Shown: piece after piece, positions 5,658-11,874 of the stretch
Layout of the letters: each line of letters begins with the position of its first letter
Position numbering within the stretch: the stretch's first letter is position 1
Assembly: GCA_964360445.1 (NCBI GenBank)
Contig: CAYHWE010000025.1
Location: 1 to 13,996 of the forward strand
DNA length: 13,996 nt
Direction: 5' to 3'
DNA from: CAYHWE01 sp964360445
Lineage (GTDB): Bacteria; Patescibacteriota; Patescibacteriia; Patescibacteriales; JAKAJF01
The notes under the pieces: generated by a model
What the model saw: only the letters and a program-made list of their open reading frames with translations
The model's database searches: none
What the model was told of the DNA's origin: nothing
Position numbers and translations under genes: made by a program

Positions 5658-8183
5658 ATGGACTTCACTCTTCCACGGCAGACTTCTTTAAGCATCGACA
5701 CCAGCCTTAATCTTAACGCTGATTTTTGGTTTGTTATTTTTTTCGGCGTTGCCGCCGCTTTTATCCTGCTTTTTGCCGTAAAAAAAATCATAAGGATGAT
5801 GGCGCAAAAAAACAGGTATTATGACCATGTCGTTTATCTCGTAAGATTGCCGAAAGACAAGCCGAAAGACCAGGAAAAAGAATCCAGCCTCCAGCAATTG
5901 CGCGAAGAGATAGCGAGGGGCGAGACGGTTTTTTCCAGCATCGGCGGATTGCGCGCGCAAAGGGGGTTTATGGCTTGGCTGTTCGGCAGAAATGATCATT
6001 TCTCCTTTGAAATCGTCGCCAGCCAGAAACTGATCTCTTTTTACGCGGTCGCGCCGAGAGAAATGTCGAGATACCTAGAGCAGCAGATTCAAGCGCACTA
6101 TCCTGACGCGGTCATGGAAGAGGCGCCTGATTATAATATTTTCAATTACAAGAATAATGTTGTCGCCGGCAGCCTGAAAACCAAGAGAGATTTTTTATTT
6201 CCCTTGAAAACATATAACAAGATGGAGGCGGATCCTCTGAATTCTCTCATCAATGTGATGTCAAAGCTCAATCCGGACGAGGGGATGGCGATCCAATATG
6301 TCGTCAGGAGCGCCAAGGGCGGCTGGCACCGGGCGGTCGTAAAATTCGTTTCTGATGTGCATAAATTCAACTCGGTCAGCAATGCTTTGAGGAACAGGGG
6401 GTTCTTAAAGATTTTTTTATTTTTCGGCGATCTGATCAGGTCGGCCAAGCCTCCGCAAAATCAGGCCAAAGCGGAAAATCAGCCGAGATTGACGCCGATG
6501 GAGGAGGAGACTTTGAAATTGATCGAGGAAAAAAATTCAAAAGCCGGCCTTGACGTGAATCTGCGCGTCGTGATCAGCGCGAAAAACGAACATCAGGCAA
6601 AAGCGTATCTTAATAATATCGTCGGCGCTTTCAGCCAGTATAACCATTATGAATACGGGAACAGTTTCAGCAATAAGATCAGCAATGGTTTTTGGAGCGG
6701 GCAGAACAAAATGATCAAAGATTTCATATATAGACGCTTTGATGAGTCTGTCCGGTTCTTGCTGAATACGGAAGAATTGAACAGCTTGTTCCATTTTCCT
6801 TTAAGGCAGGCGGAGACTCCGAATATATTATGGCTGACCGCGAAACACGCGGCGGCTCCCAACAATATCCCTGAAGAAGGCATAATCATCGGTCAGAATA
6901 TTTATCGTGGCGTCGTGAAGAATATCCAGATAAAGAGGGAAGACCGCCGCCGCCATACCTATATAATCGGAAAATCAGGCGTCGGCAAATCGCAGCTGAT
7001 CGCCGGAATGGCTGTCCAGGACATACTGAACGGCGAGGGCGTCTGCGTTATAGATCCTCACGGCGATCTTATCAAGGATGTCTTAAGCCGTATCCCGCCG
7101 GAAAGGGCCGATGATGTCATCCTGTTTTCTCCGGCCGATACGGAAAGGCCGCTGGCTTTGAATCTGCTTGAATTCGATCCGCGGTATCCGGAACAGAAAA
7201 CTTTCGTCATCAATGAAATGATCAAGATTTTCGATAAATTGTATGACTTGAAGTCTACCGGCGGACCTATCTTTGAACAGTATATGCGCAACGCTATGCT
7301 TCTTATCATGAGCGATCCGGCGTCCGGCTCGACCCTGATGGAAATACCGCGCGTTTTAGCTGATCCCGAATTCCGTAAAATGAAATTGGATAAATGTTCT
7401 GATCCGACCGTTGTCGAGTTCTGGCGTAAAGAAGCGGAAAAAGCGGGCGGAGAAGCGGCGCTGGCGAATGTCGTCCCATACATCACCTCCAAACTGACTT
7501 CTTTCATTTCCAATGACACGATGCGTCCGATCATCGGCCAGCAGAAAAGCTCTTTCAACCTGAGAGATATAATGGATAACAAGAAAATACTGTTGGTCGA
7601 TCTGACAAAAGGCCTTATCGGAGAGATGAACGCGTATCTTCTCGGTATGATTTTGGTGGGCAAGATATTGATGACCGCCTTGTCGCGCGCCGATATGCCG
7701 TCTGAACAGAGAAAGGATTTTTATCTGTATATAGATGAATTCCAGAATTTCACTACCGATTCTATCTGTTCGATCCTGTCCGAGGCGAGAAAATACGGAT
7801 TGAATCTTATCATCGCCCATCAATATCTCGGGCAACTGGTAACGCAAGGCAATAATACGCAGATCAGAGACGCTGTATTCGGAAATGTCGGCACCTGGCT
7901 TCTGTTCAAGATTGGTTCGGAAGACGCGGAAATAATGGAAAAAGAATTCGCGCCCGTTTTCAATAAATATGATCTTATCAATATAGAGAAATATACGGCT
8001 TATGTTAAATTATTGATCGACAATACTGCCAGCCGTCCATTCTCTATGGCTACTCCATGGCCGCTGCCGGGCATCAAAAGAGAAGAAATCGCGTCAAGGA
8101 TAAAGACTTTGAGCCGCCTGAAACACGGGCAGGACAGGAATATCATAGAAGCGGAAATCAGGAGAAGGACGATAGCCGCGTAA
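5658..8183 (+). CDS. Membrane-anchored VirD4/TraG-like (DUF87-type) P-loop ATPase
   Basis: This 841-aa protein belongs to the FtsK/HerA/VirD4 group of ring ATPases that pump DNA or protein. A single membrane segment lies at residues 23-41, followed by a basic stretch (KKIIRMMAQKNR), so the rest faces the cytoplasm. Residues about 50-400 form a family-specific domain (FEIVASQKLISFYAV, YPDAVMEEAPDYNIF). The motor follows: Walker A GKSGVGKS at 438-445, CVIDPHGDLI after it, Walker B FYLYIDEFQ at 688-696 (D693, E694), EARKYGLNLIIAHQYLGQL, then RDAVFGNVGTW, the arginine and sensor region of coupling proteins. It resembles conjugative coupling proteins and the TraM-recognition/DUF87 proteins common in CPR genomes. 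No relaxase, VirB4 or pilin genes are in the window, so DNA conjugation is not shown; DNA uptake, transfer or secretion are possible. No strong terminator is seen before the 226-aa gene. Confidence 0.88.
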   Translation: MDFTLPRQTSLSIDTSLNLNADFWFVIFFGVAAAFILLFAVKKIIRMMAQKNRYYDHVVYLVRLPKDKPKDQEKESSLQQLREEIARGETVFSSIGGLRAQRGFMAWLFGRNDHFSFEIVASQKLISFYAVAPREMSRYLEQQIQAHYPDAVMEEAPDYNIFNYKNNVVAGSLKTKRDFLFPLKTYNKMEADPLNSLINVMSKLNPDEGMAIQYVVRSAKGGWHRAVVKFVSDVHKFNSVSNALRNRGFLKIFLFFGDLIRSAKPPQNQAKAENQPRLTPMEEETLKLIEEKNSKAGLDVNLRVVISAKNEHQAKAYLNNIVGAFSQYNHYEYGNSFSNKISNGFWSGQNKMIKDFIYRRFDESVRFLLNTEELNSLFHFPLRQAETPNILWLTAKHAAAPNNIPEEGIIIGQNIYRGVVKNIQIKREDRRRHTYIIGKSGVGKSQLIAGMAVQDILNGEGVCVIDPHGDLIKDVLSRIPPERADDVILFSPADTERPLALNLLEFDPRYPEQKTFVINEMIKIFDKLYDLKSTGGPIFEQYMRNAMLLIMSDPASGSTLMEIPRVLADPEFRKMKLDKCSDPTVVEFWRKEAEKAGGEAALANVVPYITSKLTSFISNDTMRPIIGQQKSSFNLRDIMDNKKILLVDLTKGLIGEMNAYLLGMILVGKILMTALSRADMPSEQRKDFYLYIDEFQNFTTDSICSILSEARKYGLNLIIAHQYLGQLVTQGNNTQIRDAVFGNVGTWLLFKIGSEDAEIMEKEFAPVFNKYDLINIEKYTAYVKLLIDNTASRPFSMATPWPLPGIKREEIASRIKTLSRLKHGQDRNIIEAEIRRRTIAA

Positions 8184-8221
8184 CGCGTAACTATTTTATG
8201 GAAATAGCGCTTTGATTAGAT

Positions 8222-8240
8222 TCGCTGCGCGATGATTTTT
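8222..8240 (+). terminator. Weak hairpin after the ATPase gene
   Basis: TCGC-TGC-GCGA (8222-8232) is followed by TGATTTTTT. The stem is only 4 bp, so termination would be inefficient at best. It lies just upstream of the next -35 box. Confidence 0.25.
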
Positions 8241-8244
8241 TATC

Positions 8245-8273
8245 TTGACAAGTTTGTGGAAATTATGTAAAAT
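8245..8273 (+). promoter_or_regulatory. Strong sigma70-type promoter of the 226-aa gene
   Basis: Consensus TTGACA at 8245-8250, a 17-bp spacer and TAAAAT at 8268-8273. The transcript would start near 8280, giving a leader of about 24 nt of AT-rich sequence without an SD. This is the best -35 match in the window and suggests high expression. Confidence 0.7.
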
Positions 8274-8303
8274 GCAAGTCTAATAATTAAAATAAAAAGC
8301 ATT

Positions 8304-8984
8304 ATGCAAAACAAAAATTCGAGCTTAAATGATGATTTTGCGGAAGATGACGGCTATGTTGATATGGAAGAAGAGCAAAGCGATGAAAATAGCAAGGAAG
8401 AGGTTGGCAATGACGGGGATAGCCAGGATGATGCGGTAAGCATCCCGAAATCAAAGGTGATCCTGATGAAAAAACTTTTTGATAACATAAAGAGCAACAG
8501 CGAGCAGCTGGCTCAGCTTATGTCCGGATTCATTTCGAGAGAAGATGAGGAGAGGATAAGTATCGGCCAGGTTGCCGATGAGAGCTTCAAGAAAGAAGGG
8601 GAGGAAGAGGGGAATATCGTCGAGGGAGTTTTCGACGGTGAAAGCATGATCGGTCCGGATGGGAAGAAGTATAGCGTTCCCGCCAATTATGCTTCAAAGT
8701 CAAAATTGATTGAAGGCGATATAATGAAACTGACCATAACCGGAGGCGGGACATTCATCTATAAACAGATCGGTCCGATCGAGCGCGCAAGAGTGATCGG
8801 CCAGTTGGAAAAAGAAGCCGACGGAGCGTATTATGTCGCCGCGGACGGGAAGCGTTGGAGAGTTTTGCCGGCGAGCATTACTTATTTCAAGGGCCAGCCC
8901 GGAGACGAAGTTGTCATATTGGTGCCGAAGAGCGGGGAAAGCAGGTGGGCGGCAGTTGAAAATATTATCAGAACTCAGGTGTAA
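8304..8984 (+). CDS. Acidic protein with two tandem beta-rich domains
   Basis: This 226-aa protein matches a type of conserved hypothetical protein I associate with CPR genomes, but I know no assigned function. Residues 1-47 are strongly acidic and likely disordered. Residues 50-80 look helical (KSKVILMKKLFDNIKSNSEQL). Two similar beta-rich units follow: 104-160, with GPDGKKYSVPANY then EGDIMKLTIT, and 163-221, with AADGKRWRVLPASITYF then GDEVVILVP. Both share the pattern DGK-(K/R)-(Y/W)-x-V ... GD-x-(hydrophobic), which suggests an internal duplication of a small barrel of OB or SH3 type. Such barrels often bind nucleic acid or the ribosome, but that is inference. It has its own strong promoter and a very stable terminator. 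It lies 120 bp after the ATPase gene on the same strand. Confidence 0.75.
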   Translation: MQNKNSSLNDDFAEDDGYVDMEEEQSDENSKEEVGNDGDSQDDAVSIPKSKVILMKKLFDNIKSNSEQLAQLMSGFISREDEERISIGQVADESFKKEGEEEGNIVEGVFDGESMIGPDGKKYSVPANYASKSKLIEGDIMKLTITGGGTFIYKQIGPIERARVIGQLEKEADGAYYVAADGKRWRVLPASITYFKGQPGDEVVILVPKSGESRWAAVENIIRTQV

Positions 8985-8991
8985 AAAAGAA

Positions 8992-9023
8992 AAAGCCCGC
9001 CAGGAATTTCCCTGGCGGGCTTT
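8992..9023. terminator. Strong bidirectional terminator
   Basis: AAAGCCCGCCAGG (8992-9004) pairs perfectly with CCTGGCGGGCTTT (9011-9023), a 13-bp stem with a 6-nt loop. The T tract is longer on the minus strand (TTTTTCTTTTTT), so it best serves the convergent 233-aa gene, but it also ends the 226-aa gene. Confidence 0.9.
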
Positions 9024-9026
9024 AAA

Positions 9027-9728
9027 TTAAGACATGTAAGTTTTTACCCGATCCGCTATATCAGGCATATTGAGATACAGCCTGTTGAAAATCTTCCAGC
9101 AAAGATCTTCTTCTTTGTTAAGTTGAACCTTTTTGTACAAATTGCTGATACGCGGCCCCAGCTTTTCGATTATTTTGTACATCTTCTCTCTGTCGGGTTG
9201 GGATTGAGCCATAATTTTTATGGCCGTAAGAAGATGTTTTTCCTTAAAGACGGCAGTATCAATCATGCTACGCGTGAATTCAAAAACCCTGATATCCGGT
9301 TTGAGTGACATGGGGACGCATATGCATGTAGAGAGGTAGGGTTTTTCTTTTTCCCTTATAAAGCCGTTTACTGCCAGCCGAAATAGATCATCCAATGCCT
9401 CGGGGGCTTTTATACGGATTATAAGATACATAAGAACTTCGATTGCCGGTATTGTCTTTTCGTTTTCAGCGCATTTTTGTAGCGCGCGTCCTATCGCTTT
9501 GCGAAAGAGGTCTTTGCTTTCAGCGTTCTCTAGGCAGAGATAGACTTCTTGTAGACCTTCAGAGAAACTATCGTAACTTTTTATTTCAATCGTATCACTG
9601 CATATTTCTCCCTGATCATCTTCATTCGGGGAATGGATCATATACAGTAAATTGAACATCCAGGTAGCAATTTCCTCATCGGTTTTAAGCTTTGACAGCC
9701 TGTCAGCAATTTTTCTTACCTCAAACAT
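9027..9728 (-). CDS. Unrecognised all-helical protein (233 aa)
   Basis: I do not recognise this family. The sequence has no signal peptide or membrane segment and appears helical throughout, with repeated hydrophobic helix pairs such as IPAIEVLMYLIIRIKAPEALDDLFRLAVNGFI and HLLTAIKIMAQ, suggestive of a HEAT/ARM-like solenoid. Cysteine is unusually frequent for this window (for example EICSD, YLCLE, QKCAE, STCICV, DLCWK). The ATG at 9726-9728 is fixed by a strong SD (AGGGAGG, 4-nt spacer), unlike the SD-poor housekeeping genes nearby. It is divergent from dnaX and convergent with the 226-aa gene, so it is a stand-alone transcription unit with its own terminator. It shares expression style and fold type with the 439-aa gene beyond the tRNA, but I see no clear sequence identity between them. 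Confidence 0.72.
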   Translation of the reverse strand: MFEVRKIADRLSKLKTDEEIATWMFNLLYMIHSPNEDDQGEICSDTIEIKSYDSFSEGLQEVYLCLENAESKDLFRKAIGRALQKCAENEKTIPAIEVLMYLIIRIKAPEALDDLFRLAVNGFIREKEKPYLSTCICVPMSLKPDIRVFEFTRSMIDTAVFKEKHLLTAIKIMAQSQPDREKMYKIIEKLGPRISNLYKKVQLNKEEDLCWKIFNRLYLNMPDIADRVKTYMS

Positions 9729-9731
9729 AAT

Positions 9732-9739
9732 GCCTCCCT
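9732..9739 (-). promoter_or_regulatory. Strong Shine-Dalgarno of the 233-aa gene
   Basis: Minus strand AGGGAGGC lies 4 nt (from GGAGG) before the ATG. It is among the best ribosome binding sites in the window and decides the start. Confidence 0.75.
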
Positions 9740-9759
9740 ATGAATGTGCTTTTTATAAA

Positions 9760-9787
9760 CTATTACGCAGGGCTTAAAAAAAGTCAA
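9760..9787 (-). promoter_or_regulatory. Possible promoter of the 233-aa gene
   Basis: On the minus strand TTGACT (9782-9787) is followed after 16 bp by TAATAG (9760-9765). The -35 is good and the -10 is poor. The same ATTGACTT string begins the promoter of the 439-aa gene. Confidence 0.35.
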
Positions 9788-9805
9788 TAGGGGACAAAAA
9801 TAACC

Positions 9806-9824
9806 CGCCCAGTGCTCATGGGCG
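9806..9824. other. Hairpin in the divergent interval before dnaX
   Basis: CGCCCA (9806-9811) and TGGGCG (9819-9824) form a perfect 6-bp stem with a 7-nt loop. It lies upstream of both promoters in the 158-bp interval, with no T tract, so it is not an obvious terminator. An operator role is possible but unsupported. Confidence 0.35.
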
Positions 9825-9832
9825 CCGATGTC

Positions 9833-9860
9833 TTGATTATTTTAGCTTTAATGTTAAAAT
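9833..9860 (+). promoter_or_regulatory. dnaX promoter
   Basis: TTGATT (9833-9838) and TAAAAT (9855-9860) with a 16-bp spacer. The start would be near 9867, giving a leader of about 20 nt without an SD before ATG 9887. Confidence 0.6.
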
Positions 9861-9886
9861 GAATTAGTAAAAATTAACTTCTAAAA

Positions 9887-11503
9887 ATGACTCTTTACCG
9901 TAAGTACAGGCCGCAGAATTTTCGCGAAGTAGTCGGCCAAAATCACATAAAATTGACTTTGGAGCATGAGATAGGATCAGGCAAAATCGCCCATGCTTAT
10001 CTTTTTTGCGGTCCGAGAGCGGTCGGCAAGACTACCCTATCCCGCGTTTTTGCGAAAGCTATAAACTGCACTAACCGCAAAGACGGCGAATTTGAGCCCT
10101 GCGATAAATGCGACAGCTGCAAAGATATTACGGTTGGCCGCAGCATGGATATCCTGGAAATTGACGCGGCCAGCCATACCGGCGTTGACAATGTCCGCGA
10201 AAATATAATCTCTTCCGCAAGGGTGGCGCCGGCAAAATCAAAATACAAGGTGTTCATCATAGACGAGGTCCATATGCTTTCAACATCCGCTTTCAACGCG
10301 CTCTTGAAGATCATGGAAGAGCCGCCGGCTTTCGTAGTTTTCATACTCTGCACGACGGAAATCCATAAAGTTCCGACAACGATCATTTCCCGCTGCCAAA
10401 GGTTTGATTTCAGGAGGATCAGCCTTAATGATATGACCAGGAAGTTGAATTATATAATAGAAACGGAGGGGATAAAAATCAGCCAGAATGTTTTAGAGGC
10501 GGTAGCGAGACAGTCAGAGGGACATATGCGCGACGCGGAAAGCCTGCTCGGACAGATCGTTTCTGTCAGCGGCAAAGAGATTTCGGATGAAGAAGCGATG
10601 CTCGCGATTCCGAGGAATGATCTTGGCGAGGCGGTAAACCTGATCGGATTGCTGGCTAAAAAGGATGCCAAAAACGCGGTAAGGCTTGTGAATAAAATAA
10701 TGGATGAAGGGATAGATTTGAAAGTGTTTACCGGCAACCTGGTAGAAATAATCAGAAAAATCATCCTGATAAAATTAAATCCCGGCTTGGGAGAAAATTT
10801 CGGTTTTGATCTTGGCGAAAGCCTGGAACTGAAAATCAGCGACCTGGGTAAAGATATCGAGATGGAAAATCTGGCTTTTTGGGCGGAGCGTTTTTTAAGG
10901 GCGCGCAATGAGCTGAAAAATGCCAACATAGCGCAGTTGCCAGTCGAATTGGCGATAATCGAAATCTGTTTCGGGATAAGCGGCGCGAGCCAGAAAGCGG
11001 CTCAAGTTCCGGTCCAGAAATTTAAAACAGCGGGCGCGCCAAGCCGGACAGCTCCGGAAGATGCGGATGATGAAGAAGAAAAAACGGCGAACCCGATTGA
11101 TTTGAGCCAGGTCAGTAAGGAGGATATAGCATCCCGCTGGAATGAGGTTTTGGCAAAAATTAAAAAACAGAACCATTCCCTTTCTTTTATCCTTAAGGTA
11201 TGCGAGCCCAGAGATGTAAGCGGCAGCCAGCTTTGCCTCGCCTTTAAATATAAGTTCCATAAAGACAGAGTAAATGATCCGAATATAAAAGGGTTGATCG
11301 AGAAAGTGCTGAGGGAAGTTTACGGGGCGTCTTTGACATTCGAAGCCCTTATTGACGAAAATCTTGATTTCGGGAATAATGTTAATGATACTTTTATAGG
11401 CGGAGAGCCGCAGGTCAGCAAGGATGATAGCGCGGATACCGGCAGTGACGGAGGCGCGATAGATAATTTATTGAAATCGTTCGGCGGGAAAGTTGTGGGC
11501 TGA
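9887..11503 (+). CDS. dnaX: DNA polymerase III subunit gamma/tau
   Basis: This 538-aa AAA+ ATPase is the clamp-loader motor of DNA polymerase III, placing the sliding clamp at replication forks. Motifs in order: the start LYRKYRPQNFREVVGQ; Walker A GPRAVGKTT at 42-50; a zinc module with C61, C72, C75 and C78; Walker B VFIIDEVH at 123-130; LLKIMEEPP; the sensor I region ILCTTE; the arginine-finger SRC at 168-170; and the sensor II region RDAES at 215-219. The P-loop reads GPRAVGKT where most homologues have GPRGVGKT, but the GKT is intact. Residues about 380-420 are a Pro/Ala/Glu-rich linker, then a C-terminal tau-like domain follows. I saw no in-frame A-rich slippery heptamer, so a shorter gamma form made by frameshifting is not indicated. 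The stop TGA lies in the loop of a hairpin, and a terminator follows. Confidence 0.96.
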   Translation: MTLYRKYRPQNFREVVGQNHIKLTLEHEIGSGKIAHAYLFCGPRAVGKTTLSRVFAKAINCTNRKDGEFEPCDKCDSCKDITVGRSMDILEIDAASHTGVDNVRENIISSARVAPAKSKYKVFIIDEVHMLSTSAFNALLKIMEEPPAFVVFILCTTEIHKVPTTIISRCQRFDFRRISLNDMTRKLNYIIETEGIKISQNVLEAVARQSEGHMRDAESLLGQIVSVSGKEISDEEAMLAIPRNDLGEAVNLIGLLAKKDAKNAVRLVNKIMDEGIDLKVFTGNLVEIIRKIILIKLNPGLGENFGFDLGESLELKISDLGKDIEMENLAFWAERFLRARNELKNANIAQLPVELAIIEICFGISGASQKAAQVPVQKFKTAGAPSRTAPEDADDEEEKTANPIDLSQVSKEDIASRWNEVLAKIKKQNHSLSFILKVCEPRDVSGSQLCLAFKYKFHKDRVNDPNIKGLIEKVLREVYGASLTFEALIDENLDFGNNVNDTFIGGEPQVSKDDSADTGSDGGAIDNLLKSFGGKVVG

Positions 11504-11534
11504 CCACAAAAAATGGCTGCGCCATCTCGTGGCG
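11493..11534 (+). other. Cluster of overlapping hairpins at the dnaX stop
   Basis: TTGTGG (11493-11498) pairs with CCACAA (11504-11509), with the dnaX TGA in the loop. Next, ATGGC-TGC-GCCAT (11513-11525) and CGCCA-TCTCG-TGGCG (11520-11534) share bases and cannot form together. This may be part of a dispersed repeat; a regulatory role is not shown. Confidence 0.35.
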
Positions 11535-11554
11535 AGTTCCGTAAAGTATCGATT

Positions 11555-11580
11555 ACTGCCTTTTTGGCGGTTTTTATTAT
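11555..11580 (+). terminator. Intrinsic terminator of dnaX
   Basis: ACTGCC (11555-11560) pairs with GGCGGT (11566-11571) with one G-T wobble and a T5 loop, followed by TTTTATTATT. The stem is short but GC-rich with a good T tract. It ends 13 nt before the tRNA, so the tRNA may use an overlapping promoter, which I could not identify clearly. Confidence 0.55.
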
Positions 11581-11592
11581 TATCAATATCAT

Positions 11593-11663
11593 TCGGGGAT
11601 CGTCTAATGGTAGGACATCAGGTTCTGGTCCTGAGTATCGGGGTTCGAGTCCCTGTCCCCGAG
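11593..11663 (+). tRNA. tRNA-Gln (anticodon CTG)
   Basis: The acceptor stem TCGGGGA (11593-11599) pairs with TCCCCGA (11656-11662), and G at 11663 is the discriminator. The D arm is GTC-TAATGGTAG-GAC. The anticodon arm is TCAGG-TTCTGGT-CCTGA, with CTG at the centre, reading the Gln codon CAG. The T arm is CGGGG-TTCGAGT-CCCTG with the invariant TTCGA. CCA is not encoded: the sequence after the discriminator is CAAAA, so CCA must be added by nucleotidyltransferase. Confidence 0.95.
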
Positions 11664-11667
11664 CAAA

Positions 11668-11700
11668 ATAAAAATACTGGCTTCCTGCCAGTATTTTTAT
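11668..11700 (+). terminator. Perfect terminator directly after tRNA-Gln
   Basis: ATAAAAATACTGGC (11668-11681) pairs perfectly over 14 bp with its complement at 11687-11700, with loop TTCCT and further Ts downstream. It begins only 4 nt after the tRNA end. Confidence 0.92.
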
Positions 11701-11764
11701 TTTTGTTTGTGGGGCGTGGCAAACCTCGTCGAGAAGACAAATAATAGGAACCAAAGTATGGTGA

Positions 11765-11793
11765 TTGACTTATGCCTCCGCATTTGTTAACAT
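11765..11793 (+). promoter_or_regulatory. Promoter of the 439-aa gene
   Basis: TTGACT (11765-11770) and TAACAT (11788-11793) are 17 bp apart. The leader would be about 75 nt and contains a small TTCCA/TGGAA hairpin. The sequence from 11701 to 11764 shows no gene. Confidence 0.5.
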
Positions 11794-11861
11794 AAAAAGG
11801 CTAATTTTCCAGCATAATGGAAGAGATGGCTTTGTTTTTTAAAAATGTAAAAACTTTAAAC

Positions 11862-11866
11862 AGGAG
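11862..11866 (+). promoter_or_regulatory. Strong Shine-Dalgarno of the 439-aa gene
   Basis: AGGAG with an 8-nt spacer before ATG 11875 is close to ideal and fixes the start. It contrasts with the leaderless or SD-less core genes of the window. Confidence 0.75.
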
Positions 11867-11874
11867 AGTGCGCC

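Noticed and set aside
5658..8183. Integrated conjugative element
   Set aside because: Only the coupling-protein-like ATPase is present; no relaxase, integrase, attachment repeats or VirB4 are visible in the window.
9887..11503. Programmed frameshift in dnaX to make a gamma form
   Set aside because: A-rich runs such as the one near 11080 do not present a slippery heptamer in the right frame, and no supporting stem-loop was seen.
11593..11700. tRNA-Gln as an occupied integration site
   Set aside because: No repeat of the tRNA 3' end and no integrase gene appear downstream within the window; an intact terminator follows directly.
11320..11754. 144-aa minus-strand open frame across the dnaX 3' end and the tRNA
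   Set aside because: It reads through the antisense of tRNA-Gln (GQGLEPRYSGPEP-type peptide is a well-known artefact of antisense tRNA) and of dnaX; no SD or promoter.
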